Below are positions 14,545 through 23,325 of a stretch of DNA of 64,000 nt, piece after piece. The notes under the pieces were generated by a model. The model saw only the letters and a list, made by a program, of their open reading frames with translations, had not been told where the DNA came from and ran no database searches. Each line of letters starts with the position of its first letter. Within the stretch, counting starts at the first letter, position 1. The stretch is from Clostridia bacterium (lineage in GTDB: Bacteria > Bacillota > Clostridia > Christensenellales > Aristaeellaceae), in contig JAFWQA010000011.1 of the NCBI GenBank assembly GCA_017509255.1, positions 1-64,000 on the forward strand, in the 5' to 3' direction. Made by a program: the position numbers and the translations under genes.

Positions 14545-16131
14545 ATGAGCCGTAAAAAGAAGCTGGCCGCGCAGTTCCGGGCGGGCTACGGAAAAACGCC
14601 CGACGTGGACTACCTGTCCGGAGACATGGACGGGATCCGCTCCTATTTCGACATGTGCCGGAGGCAGGAGCCGGACGCCTTCTGGATCGACGACACCACC
14701 TGGAACGACCTGGACATGGACAGCGTGTACAGGCGGATCAACCCGGGCCTGTCCACCGCCGGCGAGCAGTATCTGTACCGCATGCTGCGCTCCCCCGCGG
14801 ATCCCGCCTCCTTTGAGCGGCAGAAAAGGCTGATCGCCATTGCCGAAAATGAGCCGGAGACCAGGCTGAAGCTGCAGCTGATCCTGAACCGGATCGGGCG
14901 GAAGCGGCATGTGGACCTGGCCGGCGAGCGCGTGAGCCGCCGGCCCTCCGGAAAGCAGCTGGCCGTATACCTGCTGCTGGGGTGCCTGCTGCCCGTGTGC
15001 GCCCTGCTGCTGCTGGCGCTGCAGCCGAAGCTTGGCGCGCTGCTGCTGGTCGGCACACTGGCGGGGAACGGCTATTATCACACATGGAAGACCCGAAAGC
15101 TGGAGATGGACATGGACACGCAGGACACCTGCGTGGAGCTGCTTTTCGCCCTGCGCCGGCTGCAGCGCCTGCGCCACGCCGGGCTGGACGAAACGCTGCG
15201 GGACATCTACCCCTGCCTGAGCCGTCTGAAGGCCCTGCTGTGGCTGGGCCCTGTCTCCGCCATCAAGGCAAGCCAGATCGGGTCCCTGCTTTCCCCCATA
15301 TTCCTGACCGACCTGCAGGTATACGAGATCACAAAGGGCCAGCTGTCGAAACACTACGCGGATTACCTGAAGATCCACGAGGCCGTGGGCCGGATCGACG
15401 CGGCGATCGCCGCCGCCTCCTTCCGGCAGAGCCTGCCCGTATACTGCAAGCCGGAGATCGCCTTTGAGGCGGAAAAGCCCTTCCTGCATGCCAAAGGCCT
15501 GATCCATCCCCTGCTTGGGGAGCCCGTGCCCAACGACGCGGAGCTGGACAGGCCGCTGCTGATCACCGGCGCCAACGCCAGCGGCAAATCCACCTATATC
15601 AAGACCGCGCTGCTCTGCGCCCTGCTGTCCCAGAGCCTGTGCACCTCGCCCTGCGAAAGCTACAAAGCCTCCGCCTTCCGCGTCTATTCCTCCATGGCGC
15701 CGGAGGACAGCGTGCAGAGCGGCGACAGCTATTACGTGGCCGAGATCAAATCCCTGAAGCGGATCCTGGACGATGACAGCGGAAAGCCGGTGCTGTGCGG
15801 CATCGACGAGGTGCTGCGCGGCACCAACACCGTGGAGCGCATCGCCGCGTCCACGGAGGTGCTGCGGGCACTGAAGGAGAAGGGCTTCCTGTGCGTGGCG
15901 GCCACCCACGACATGGAGCTGTGCGCCCTGCTGAAGGAGGACTACACCCTCGCGCACTTTGAGGAGACAGTGACAGAAAAAGAGATCCGGTTCGACTACC
16001 GGATCCGCAGCGGTCCCGCGACCACGAGAAACGCCATCAACCTGCTGAGGCTGATCGGCTTTGACGAAAAAATCACCGGCCGGGCCCATGAGCGGGCCGA
16101 CCGGTATGCAGAGACGGGCAAATGGAGTTAA
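14545..16131 (+). CDS. Membrane-anchored MutS-like ATPase
   Basis: A 528-residue protein with the C-terminal MutS core/ATPase domains but no mismatch-recognition domain. Two membrane helices lie at about residues 139-177 (LAVYLLLGCLLPVCALLLLA and the following LGALLLVGTLAG). The ATPase shows Walker A TGANASGKST at 341-350, GIDEVLRGTNTVERIAAS (Walker B and dimer-crossing loop) and VAATHDMEL. This lineup matches the membrane MutS-related proteins common in Firmicutes, whose function is not established. It is unlikely to act in canonical mismatch repair. The start has a strong AGGAGG and sits just after the leader terminator. Confidence 0.88.
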   Translation: MSRKKKLAAQFRAGYGKTPDVDYLSGDMDGIRSYFDMCRRQEPDAFWIDDTTWNDLDMDSVYRRINPGLSTAGEQYLYRMLRSPADPASFERQKRLIAIAENEPETRLKLQLILNRIGRKRHVDLAGERVSRRPSGKQLAVYLLLGCLLPVCALLLLALQPKLGALLLVGTLAGNGYYHTWKTRKLEMDMDTQDTCVELLFALRRLQRLRHAGLDETLRDIYPCLSRLKALLWLGPVSAIKASQIGSLLSPIFLTDLQVYEITKGQLSKHYADYLKIHEAVGRIDAAIAAASFRQSLPVYCKPEIAFEAEKPFLHAKGLIHPLLGEPVPNDAELDRPLLITGANASGKSTYIKTALLCALLSQSLCTSPCESYKASAFRVYSSMAPEDSVQSGDSYYVAEIKSLKRILDDDSGKPVLCGIDEVLRGTNTVERIAASTEVLRALKEKGFLCVAATHDMELCALLKEDYTLAHFEETVTEKEIRFDYRIRSGPATTRNAINLLRLIGFDEKITGRAHERADRYAETGKWS

Positions 16132-16135
16132 TGGG

Positions 16136-16642
16136 TCACTTTTCGCCTTCCGCGACGCGGAACAGCGCCGGGGGCAGGTGGCAGTAGCCAGTGGGGTTTT
16201 TGTCCAGATACTTCTGGTGGTACTCCTCCGCGGAGAAGAACTGCTCCAGCGGCCTGAGCTCCACGGCGATCCTTTTGCCCGCGCGCTCCAGCTCCGCCGC
16301 CTTGCGGTCATATACCTCACGGATGGCGGGCAGCAAAGCCGCGTCCTCATAATAGATGCCGGTGCGGTACTGCTCGCCGGTGTCCTCTCCCTGCTTATTC
16401 ACGCTGGCGGGATCGATGGCCAGGAAATAGTAATCCAGCAGCTTTCCCAGGGGCAGCCTTGCCTCGTCAAAGACCACCTTCACGGTCTCCGCGTGGCCGC
16501 TGCCGCCGCATACCTCTTTATACGTCGGGTTCTCCGTGCGTCCGTTGGCATAGCCGGTCTGCGTGGAGACCACGCCCGGAAACTGGTCCAGGAATTTCTG
16601 CGTGCCCCAGAAGCAGCCACCCGCCAGATAGATCGTCTTCAT
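16136..16642 (-). CDS. msrA: Peptide methionine sulfoxide reductase A
   Basis: A 168-residue repair enzyme that reduces methionine-S-sulfoxide. The active-site motif GGCFWG is at residues 8-13 and the conserved QYRTGIYY and EYHQKYLDKNPTGYC segments are present. The C-terminal Cys in GYCH is a candidate resolving residue. It is convergent with the MutS-like gene (4-base gap) and appears monocistronic. The start ATG has GGAGG upstream. Confidence 0.95.
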   Translation of the reverse strand: MKTIYLAGGCFWGTQKFLDQFPGVVSTQTGYANGRTENPTYKEVCGGSGHAETVKVVFDEARLPLGKLLDYYFLAIDPASVNKQGEDTGEQYRTGIYYEDAALLPAIREVYDRKAAELERAGKRIAVELRPLEQFFSAEEYHQKYLDKNPTGYCHLPPALFRVAEGEK

Positions 16643-16770
16643 CCGTTTTTCCTCCTTATTCGCGGAACCTTCCGCAGCCTTATCTTACCCCATCCGGAGG
16701 CCGGCTTCAAGCCCCGCGCCGGGAAAAGTGAAGATATCTTTTTACAATCGGTTTCTACGAAAAATTGTTC

Positions 16771-16800
16771 TTGACTGATTTGTACGGATAAGCTTATCAT
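16771..16800 (+). promoter_or_regulatory. Promoter of the amino-acid ABC transporter operon
   Basis: TTGACT (16771-16776) and TATCAT (16795-16800) are separated by 18 bases, about 60 bases before the ribosome binding site of the binding-protein gene. The local DNA is AT-rich against GC-rich surroundings. Confidence 0.55.
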
Positions 16801-16862
16801 AGGACCGTAGCAAAAGGTTTTTACCGCCCGGAAGGGCACGGAACGAATCAAGGAGGTACCCC

Positions 16863-17774
16863 ATGAAGAATAAAAAGCTGCTCGCCGTGATCTGCGCCAT
16901 CCTCGTGCTGGCGATCCTCGCAGGCATTTATTTCCTGTTCATCCGCAAGCCGGCGGAAACGCCCGCTCCCGCGGCGACCGAAGCACCCGCTGAGACCGAA
17001 GCGCCCGCTGAGACCGAGGCGCCCGCTGAGACCGAGGCGCCCGCCGCCGACCTGCTGAGCACGATCAAAGAGCGCGGCTACATCACCATCGCCACCGAGG
17101 GCGACTGGGCTCCCTACACCTTCCATGACGAAGCCAACGAGCTGGTCGGCTACGACGTGGAGATCGGCAAGGAGATCGCCGCGATCCTGGGCGTGGAAGC
17201 CCGCTTTGAGGAGACCAACTGGGACTCCATCCTCGCCGGCGTGGATTCCGGCCGCTTCGACATCGCCTGCAACGGCGTCGGCTACAACGAGACCCGCGCG
17301 GAAAAGTACAGCTTCTCCACCCCCTACATGGTCAGCGAAATGGTGCTCGTGGTCCGTATCGACAACGATGAGATCAAGAGCTATGAGGACCTGAAGGGCA
17401 AAAAGACCGCCAACACCATCTCCAGCAACTACGCCACCAAGGCTCAGGCCTACGGCGCCGAGGTCACCGGCGTGGACGCCCTGATCGACACCATCCACCT
17501 GGTGGAGCAGGGCCGCGTGGACGCCACGCTGAACGCGGACGTCGCCATCCACGACTACCTGAAGGAGCATCCGGACGCCCAGATCAAGATCGCCGCGACC
17601 CAGGACGGTGAAAAGTGCTGCATCCCCGTGCGCAAGAGCGCGGAGGCAGCCACGCTGGTCGCCGCCATCGACGAAGCCCTGCAGACCCTGCGGGAGAACG
17701 GGAAGCTGGCTGAGCTGAGCAAAAAATACTTTGACGGAATGGACCTGACGGGTTATACTCCTGCTGCAGAGTAA
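16863..17774 (+). CDS. Polar amino-acid ABC transporter substrate-binding protein
   Basis: A 303-residue extracytoplasmic solute receptor of the type-3 family. Residues 5-28 form one hydrophobic helix (LLAVICAILVLAILAGIYFL) without a lipobox cysteine, so it is probably a membrane-anchored receptor and not a lipoprotein. Residues about 33-61 are a Pro/Glu/Thr linker made of repeated AETEAP units. The binding domain follows: ITIATEGDWAPYTFHDEANE, VGYDVEIGKEIAAILG, FDIACNGVGYNETRAEKYSF and a C-terminal lobe. It is the first gene of an operon with a permease and ATPase. The ligand is probably a polar amino acid such as cystine, glutamine or arginine, but this is not decidable here. Confidence 0.9.
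   Translation: MKNKKLLAVICAILVLAILAGIYFLFIRKPAETPAPAATEAPAETEAPAETEAPAETEAPAADLLSTIKERGYITIATEGDWAPYTFHDEANELVGYDVEIGKEIAAILGVEARFEETNWDSILAGVDSGRFDIACNGVGYNETRAEKYSFSTPYMVSEMVLVVRIDNDEIKSYEDLKGKKTANTISSNYATKAQAYGAEVTGVDALIDTIHLVEQGRVDATLNADVAIHDYLKEHPDAQIKIAATQDGEKCCIPVRKSAEAATLVAAIDEALQTLRENGKLAELSKKYFDGMDLTGYTPAAE
16989..17042 (+). repeat. Three tandem 18-bp repeats inside the binding-protein gene
   Basis: Units GCTGAGACCGARGCGCCC at 16989-17006, 17007-17024 and 17025-17042 are identical apart from one A/G and encode AETEAP each. Being in frame, copy-number slippage would only change the length of the surface linker. Confidence 0.85.
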
Positions 17775-17847
17775 TACGGCTCAAGCATGATTTTTCCGGG
17801 GAGCGGCAGCCTGCCGCTCCCCGTATGTTTCCTGAGAAGGAGAAAAA

Positions 17848-18519
17848 ATGAACGACCGTCTTATCCGGATCCTGACAGACGCCTTTCCCCAGCTGATGGA
17901 GAAATTCTTCACCATGACGCTGCCCCTGACGGCGCTGTCCTTTGCCCTGGCGCTGCTCATCTCCGTCGGCGTGGCCATGATCCAGTACGCCCGGGTGCGC
18001 GGACTGCAGCGCCTGTGCCGGATCTATATCTGGATCATCCGGTGCACGCCGCTGCTGGTGCAGCTGTATCTGGTCTTCTACGGGCTGCCGAGCCTGGGCA
18101 TCCTGCTGGACGCCTTTCCCACCGCGGTGATCGTGTTCGGCATCAACGAGGGCGCCTACATGGCGGAGAGCATGCGCGCCGCGCTGGAGGCCGTGCCCAG
18201 CGGCCAGCTGGAGGCCGGCTACTGCGTGGGCATGAGCTACATGAGCATCATGCGCCACGTGATCCTGCCCCAGGCCTTCCGCACCGCGTTCCCCTCCCTG
18301 TTCAACAGCCTGATCTCCATGGTCAAGGGGACCTCCCTGGCCTCCGTGATCACCGTGACGGAAATGTTCCGCCAGGCCATCGTGATCAACGGGCGCGTGT
18401 ACGAATCCCTGGCGCTGTACACCGAGGTGGCGCTGATCTATCTGGCCTTCTGCTCGCTGCTGACGCTGATCCAGCGCTGGGGTGAGAAGAGGCTGGGTGC
18501 TTACGGAGGTGCGAGATGA
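17848..18519 (+). CDS. Amino-acid ABC transporter permease
   Basis: A 223-residue inner-membrane permease of the HisMQ type. It has the His/Glu/Gln/Arg permease topology with about five helices (TLPLTALSFALALLISVGVA-like start, IWIIRCTPLLVQLYLVFYGL) and the ATPase-contact EAA loop in EAGYCVGMSYMSIMRHVILPQ. It follows the binding protein after a 73-base gap and overlaps the ATPase start by 4 bases (ATGA), so the two are translationally coupled. Confidence 0.93.
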   Translation: MNDRLIRILTDAFPQLMEKFFTMTLPLTALSFALALLISVGVAMIQYARVRGLQRLCRIYIWIIRCTPLLVQLYLVFYGLPSLGILLDAFPTAVIVFGINEGAYMAESMRAALEAVPSGQLEAGYCVGMSYMSIMRHVILPQAFRTAFPSLFNSLISMVKGTSLASVITVTEMFRQAIVINGRVYESLALYTEVALIYLAFCSLLTLIQRWGEKRLGAYGGAR

Positions 18520-19268
18520 TGCTGAGCGTACGGGATATCCGCAAGAGCTTTGACGGAAAGACGGAGGTGCTCAAGGGCATCAGCCTGGACGTGAACAAAG
18601 GCGACGTGATCGCCATCCTCGGCCCCTCCGCGTCCGGCAAAACCACGCTGCTGCGGTGCATCAACTTCCTGGAGCGCGCGGACAGCGGGCGCATGACCTT
18701 TGACGGGCAGGAGTTCGACATGCACACCGTGAGCAAGAGGGACATTGCCGCCATCCGGCGGAAAACGGCCTTCGTGTTCCAGAACTACAACCTTTTCCTG
18801 AACAAGACCGTGCTGCAGAACGTGACGCTGGGCCTGACCACCGCGCGCGGCATCCCGCGGGCCGAGGCGGAAAAGACCGCCATGGCCGCCCTGAAGCGCG
18901 TGGGCATGGCGGAACGGGCGGACGCCTTTCCCCTGCAGCTCAGCGGCGGGCAGCAGCAGCGCGTGGCCATCGCCCGGGGCCTTGCCGCCGGGCCGGAGAT
19001 CATCTATTTTGACGAGCCCACCAGCGCGCTGGACCCGGAGCTGATCGGCGAGGTGCTGGCCGTGATGCGGCAGCTGGCCGAGGAGGGCATGACCATGCTG
19101 GTGGTGACCCACGAGATGGAGTTTGCCCGCAGCGTATCCAACAAGGTCGTGTTCATGGACGGCGGCCGGGTGATCGAGGCCGGGCCCACGGCGGAGTTCT
19201 TTTCAAACCCGAAGGAGGAACGGACGCGGGCCTTCGTCCGCTCGATCCTGAGCAAGGGTCAGGAGTAA
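18516..19268 (+). CDS. Amino-acid ABC transporter ATP-binding protein
   Basis: A 250-residue ABC ATPase of the polar amino-acid (GlnQ/HisP) family: Walker A GPSASGKTT, Q-loop VFQNYNLFLN, signature LSGGQQQRVAIARGLA, Walker B IIYFDEPTSALDPEL and H-loop VTHEM. It powers uptake by the preceding permease and receptor. The start overlaps the permease stop. A terminator follows about 90 bases later. Confidence 0.95.
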   Translation: MMLSVRDIRKSFDGKTEVLKGISLDVNKGDVIAILGPSASGKTTLLRCINFLERADSGRMTFDGQEFDMHTVSKRDIAAIRRKTAFVFQNYNLFLNKTVLQNVTLGLTTARGIPRAEAEKTAMAALKRVGMAERADAFPLQLSGGQQQRVAIARGLAAGPEIIYFDEPTSALDPELIGEVLAVMRQLAEEGMTMLVVTHEMEFARSVSNKVVFMDGGRVIEAGPTAEFFSNPKEERTRAFVRSILSKGQE

Positions 19269-19354
19269 AAACCACCGCGGGTACGGGAAAACGCCGGCCG
19301 GGCCGTGACGCCGGATACGGATCCCCGCGGGAAAATGAGAATCAGATGAAAAAT

Positions 19355-19385
19355 CGCCCGGAAGCATTGCCCCGGGCGGTTTTTT
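19355..19385 (+). terminator. Terminator of the amino-acid ABC operon
   Basis: CGCCCGG pairs with CCGGGCG, followed by GTTTTTTATG. It lies about 55 bases before the TldD ribosome binding site. Confidence 0.8.
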
Positions 19386-19441
19386 ATGTTTTAATTTTTT
19401 CATAAAGCATCCATATATTCCTAACGGGAGGTTAAAAAACT

Positions 19442-20827
19442 ATGTTGCAGGATGTTATCTCCGCCGTCAGGGCGGACTTTTCCGCCGGAGCCAGCACCGA
19501 GCTGCGCGCCCAGCTGAACCGGAGCCGGAGCGTGGCCCTGCTGGCCGGGAACGTGGTCAGCAACGGCCGGTCCGACGTTTCCGGCGTTTCCGCCCGGGTC
19601 TACCGCAGCGGCTCCTACGGCTTCTCCTCCATGGCGGAGCTTTCGGAGGAGGCCGCGAGATCCGTACTGAAGGCCGCTTCCGAAAACGCCGCCTTCATGG
19701 AGAAGCACGCCGGCCGCGGCAAGCCCGCGCTGCCGAAGCTTCCCCGCGCCGTGCGCCCGCTGGAGAAGGATATCAGCGATCCGGCGCAGAGCGTGTATAT
19801 CGACTTTCTCCGGCAGGTGGACGCCTATATAACGTCCCACTGCCCGAACCTGATCAGCCGCACCGTGGTCGCCAGCGAGGACTCCATGGAGAAGCTGCTC
19901 TGCACCTCGGACGCGACGGACGCGCACTTCATCATGCCGCGCTCCTATGTGTACGTGATCCTGACCGCCGCCACACCGGACGGAAAGCCGGTGGAAATGT
20001 TCCGCGCCTTCGGCGGGCGGAACACCTTTGACGTCAACTTTACCGATCCCGCCGCGCTGTATCCGGGGATCGACAAGCTGTACAGCCAGCTGATGGAAAA
20101 GCGCGAGGGCGTCTATGCCGACGCGGGCGTGAAGACCGTGATCCTGGGCGGCATGATGACCGGCATGCTCTCCCACGAGGCCGTGGGCCACACGGTGGAG
20201 GCGGACCTGGTGCTGGGCGGCAGCGTGGCCGGACCCAACCTGAACAAACAGGTCGCCAGCGAAAAGGTGACCATGACGGACTTTGCCCACACCGCCTTCG
20301 GCGAGACCGCTCCCCTGCCCGTGTATACGGACGACGAGGGCACGCCCGCCGAGGATGCCCTGCTGATCGAAAACGGCATCCTGAAGGGCTACATGAACAG
20401 CCGGGAGACCGCGCAGCACTTCGGCATGAAGCCGCAGGGCAACGCGAGGGCCTGGTCCTTCTCCGACGAGCCGCTGATCCGCATGCGCAACACCTCCATC
20501 CATCCCGGAACGGACAAGCTGGAGGACATGATCGCCTCGGTGGACGACGGCTATTACCTGATCGAATCCAACAACGGCCAGGCGGACACGACCGGCGAAT
20601 TCATGTTCGGTGTGACGATGGGCTATGAAATCAAGCACGGCAAGCTGGGCAAGGCGCTGCTGGACACCACCATCTCCGGTGTCGCCTTCGATATGCTCAA
20701 GACCGTGGACATGGTCGGAGACAAGATCTGGTGGACCTCCTCCGGCATGTGCGGCAAGAAGCAGCCGATGCCGGTGGGCATGGGCGGTCCCGCGCTCCGC
20801 TGCAAAGTGATGATCGGAGGACGTTAA
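19442..20827 (+). CDS. tldD: TldD-family metalloprotease subunit
   Basis: A 461-residue protein of the TldD/PmbA family. The zinc-binding motif HEAVGH is in GMLSHEAVGHTVEADLVLGG (about residue 244), with a later GYMNSRETAQHFG loop and the C-terminal GxMGGP-type end. In E. coli TldD forms a heterodimer with TldE that degrades unfolded peptides and matures microcin B17 and other RiPP-like peptides. The partner lies immediately downstream (1-base gap), so a TldD-TldE complex is likely. No modified-peptide gene was recognised nearby. The start ATG follows GGGAGGTTAAAAAACT. Confidence 0.92.
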   Translation: MLQDVISAVRADFSAGASTELRAQLNRSRSVALLAGNVVSNGRSDVSGVSARVYRSGSYGFSSMAELSEEAARSVLKAASENAAFMEKHAGRGKPALPKLPRAVRPLEKDISDPAQSVYIDFLRQVDAYITSHCPNLISRTVVASEDSMEKLLCTSDATDAHFIMPRSYVYVILTAATPDGKPVEMFRAFGGRNTFDVNFTDPAALYPGIDKLYSQLMEKREGVYADAGVKTVILGGMMTGMLSHEAVGHTVEADLVLGGSVAGPNLNKQVASEKVTMTDFAHTAFGETAPLPVYTDDEGTPAEDALLIENGILKGYMNSRETAQHFGMKPQGNARAWSFSDEPLIRMRNTSIHPGTDKLEDMIASVDDGYYLIESNNGQADTTGEFMFGVTMGYEIKHGKLGKALLDTTISGVAFDMLKTVDMVGDKIWWTSSGMCGKKQPMPVGMGGPALRCKVMIGGR

Positions 20828-20828
20828 A

Positions 20829-22127
20829 ATGGAAAGAATGATCAAGATCGGCCGGATGATAATCGATGAGGCCAAAGCGCTCGGCGCGCAGACCGTTGTC
20901 TGCCGGATCTCCGAGAGCGAAAAAAAGGAATTCAATGTGGACGGCGGCGAGTTCTCCCTGATGCGCACGCTGTTCAACCGCGGCGTGTCCGTGACCGTGC
21001 TGAAGGATCAGCGCAAGGGCTCCGTGAACATCAACCGCTTTGACGAGGCGGCCGTAAAGGCGGCCGTACGCGACTGCATCGCGGCCAGCGAGAGCGCCGA
21101 GCCGGACCCCGCCTGGGAATACGCCAAGGGCCCCGCGGAAAAGCAGTTCTGCAGCGGCAGCCCCGAATGCGACACCGACCTGCTCTTTTCCCGCACGAAG
21201 GAGCTGATGGCGGACATCGCCGAAAAGCACCCGAAGATCCTGATGGAGCAGATGATCACCAGCCATGACTTCTGGCACGGCGTGTTCATGACCTCCGACG
21301 ATATCACCTATTATTCCAAGACCGGCAGCTATAACTTCAGCCTAATGTATTCCGCCCACGAGGGCGATAAGGCCACCTCCTTCTTCGGCAGCGGCATCAA
21401 GCTGGCGAAGCTGGACAGGCCCGTCATCGAAACCGGCTTCATCGAGCGTGAGCTTTCCGCCATTGAAAAGCAGCTGGATCCGGAAAGCGTGCAGGGCAAG
21501 TTCACCGGCCCGGTCATCATGGCCCCCAGCGCGGCGGACGTCGTGCTCGGGACCGTGCTGGGCAACTTCGTATCCGACGGCAGCCTGATCGACGGCACCT
21601 CCATCTGGAAGGATAAGCTGAACACGCAGGTAGCGGACGAGCGCATCACCGTTTCCCTGACGCCCTCCGCTGACTGGGCGCTGGGCAGCGAGGATTACAC
21701 CGGCGAGGGCTTCCCGTCCGAGGATTATGACGTGATCAAAGACGGCAAGCTGGTCAGCTTCATGCTCAGCCAGTACGCCGCCAACAAGACCGGCGGAAAG
21801 CGCTGCGGAAACACCGGCTGGAACGTCTGCGTCCCCGCGGGCGAAAAGAGCGTGGACGAGATCATCGCCGGCATCGACCGCGGCGTGCTGGTGCTCCGCT
21901 TCTCCGGCGGCCAGCCCTCCCCCTCCGGCGAGTTCTCCGGCGTGGCCAAGAACAGCTTCCTGATCGAGAACGGAAAGATCGCCAAAGCGCTGAACGAGAC
22001 CATGATCAGCGGCAACGTGACGGACATGCTGATGGACCTGCGGGCGATCAGCAGCGACGTGCTGTACGACGGCTCCAACGCCATCCCCTACATGGCCTTC
22101 AACGGCGTGACCATCTCCGGCAAATAA
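20829..22127 (+). CDS. tldE: TldE/PmbA-family metalloprotease subunit
   Basis: A 432-residue partner of TldD lacking the HExxxH zinc motif, as expected for the TldE/PmbA type. It shares the fold (GEFSLMRTLFNRGVSVTVL at the N-terminus, GFPSEDYDVIKDGKLVSFML and NSFLIENGKIAKALNETMIS at the C-terminus). GGAGG lies inside the end of tldD, so expression is coupled. It is followed by a strong terminator. Confidence 0.9.
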   Translation: MERMIKIGRMIIDEAKALGAQTVVCRISESEKKEFNVDGGEFSLMRTLFNRGVSVTVLKDQRKGSVNINRFDEAAVKAAVRDCIAASESAEPDPAWEYAKGPAEKQFCSGSPECDTDLLFSRTKELMADIAEKHPKILMEQMITSHDFWHGVFMTSDDITYYSKTGSYNFSLMYSAHEGDKATSFFGSGIKLAKLDRPVIETGFIERELSAIEKQLDPESVQGKFTGPVIMAPSAADVVLGTVLGNFVSDGSLIDGTSIWKDKLNTQVADERITVSLTPSADWALGSEDYTGEGFPSEDYDVIKDGKLVSFMLSQYAANKTGGKRCGNTGWNVCVPAGEKSVDEIIAGIDRGVLVLRFSGGQPSPSGEFSGVAKNSFLIENGKIAKALNETMISGNVTDMLMDLRAISSDVLYDGSNAIPYMAFNGVTISGK

Positions 22128-22141
22128 GCCCCATAAAAAGC

Positions 22142-22175
22142 ATCTCCGGCGGACCTCCGCCGGAGATTTTTTTTT
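22142..22175 (+). terminator. Terminator of tldD-tldE
   Basis: ATCTCCGGCGG pairs with CCGCCGGAGAT around a 4-base loop and is followed by eight or more T. Confidence 0.9.
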
Positions 22176-22244
22176 GTGTGTTTACGAGGTAAACCGCGCT
22201 CCCGCGGGAACGCCTTCCTTTTTTCCTTCAGATATCAGCAAAAG

Positions 22245-22274
22245 AATTCCCGCGGAGCTTTCTCCGCGGGAATT
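22245..22274 (-). terminator. Terminator of the PspC-DUF4097 operon
   Basis: AATTCCCGCGGAG pairs with CTCCGCGGGAATT around a 4-base loop. On the minus strand it is followed by a CTTTTGC tract, and it lies 16 bases past the DUF4097 stop. It may also serve plus-strand read-through. Confidence 0.75.
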
Positions 22275-22290
22275 TGTTTGCCATTGGCCT

Positions 22291-23319
22291 TTATTTCACT
22301 GTCAGGTCGCCGCTGGTGGTGCCGACCCGGATCCTGCAGCTTCCGTCGCCGAAGATCACGGTGTCGTCGCCGCCCTTGCCGTTCAGATCGCCGCTGGCAG
22401 TATCGAAGCGCACGGTGGCGCCGAGGCCGGACAGCAGCGTCAGCCGGACGGCGCCGCTGGTGGAGCCGAAGTCCGCGGATTTCACCTGCTTCAGGCCGGC
22501 CGTGACGGTGCCGGAGGTGGTACCCATCTTCAGCTCCTCCACATTCGCCTCCTCCACGCTGTGGGAGCCGGAGGTGGAGCCGATGTCCGCCTTCTTCGCC
22601 GTAAGCGTCTTCAGGGAAGCGCCGCCGGAGGTGCTGACGATCTTGACTTCCTCCTCCGCCTCCAGCGCGGTGATCTTCACGCTGCCGGAGGTACCGGAGA
22701 TCCGCGCGTTCTTCGCCTTCACGCTGTCCCCGTAAATGCTGCCGGAGGTGCTCGTCACCTTCAGGTCATCCTTCACCCGCAGATCTCCCAGGGAAATGCT
22801 GCCGGAGGTCTGGGCGGCGTCCAGGCTGTCCGCCCGCAGGGCCTTCATGGAAATATCGCCGGAGGTGGCGTCGAACTCCACCTTCTTCAGGTCGTGCTCG
22901 TCCAGCAGGACATTGCCGCTGGTCACGGCGACCCGCAGGTCGATGCCGGAGGGGATCTCCACGGTCAGCTTCTTTTCCCGGCTGATCACGCCGACGTAGC
23001 CGGATTCGCAGAACTGGATCCGCAGGGTGCGGCCGTCCAGGCGCCAGCGCATCTTCTGCGCTTGGGACAGGCCCGATTCCTCCTCGCTGACCTTCAGGCC
23101 GTTTCCGTCCTTCTGCGTCAGGGTCACGGAGCCGGAGACCCAGTTGACGACGACCGCGTCCACATCCGCCGCGTTATACTCGAACGCGCCGGTCTTATAC
23201 TTGTTTCCGTCCGCGTAGTCAAAGCCGGAAAAGAGCCCGCCGAAGCCCCAGTTCCAGGAGCAGCCGGCCAGGCAGAATACCGCCAGGACGGCGAGCGCCG
23301 CCAGTGCAAGCTTTTTCAT
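22291..23319 (-). CDS. DUF4097 beta-helix lipoprotein
   Basis: A 342-residue surface protein. A lipoprotein signal peptide (LAVFCLAGCSW, lipobox LAGC with Cys19) is followed by a long right-handed beta-solenoid made of repeated strands ending in TSG (VAVTSGNVLLDEHDLKKVEF, and many TTSG, STSG and GTSGSV units), which is the DUF4097/adhesin-like repeat. Such proteins accompany PspC and LiaF-type envelope-stress systems, with no known biochemical activity. It is cotranscribed with the PspC gene (6-base gap). Confidence 0.85.
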   Translation of the reverse strand: MKKLALAALAVLAVFCLAGCSWNWGFGGLFSGFDYADGNKYKTGAFEYNAADVDAVVVNWVSGSVTLTQKDGNGLKVSEEESGLSQAQKMRWRLDGRTLRIQFCESGYVGVISREKKLTVEIPSGIDLRVAVTSGNVLLDEHDLKKVEFDATSGDISMKALRADSLDAAQTSGSISLGDLRVKDDLKVTSTSGSIYGDSVKAKNARISGTSGSVKITALEAEEEVKIVSTSGGASLKTLTAKKADIGSTSGSHSVEEANVEELKMGTTSGTVTAGLKQVKSADFGSTSGAVRLTLLSGLGATVRFDTASGDLNGKGGDDTVIFGDGSCRIRVGTTSGDLTVK

Positions 23320-23325
23320 CTCTCA

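Noticed and set aside
14497-16350. A 617-codon open frame antisense to the MutS-like gene
   Set aside because: It mirrors the codon pattern of the GC-rich sense gene, is low-complexity (Gln/Gly/Val/Leu/His) and has no domain motif. The same applies to other very long antisense frames, such as 24524-27514, 50237-51721 and 58813-62175.
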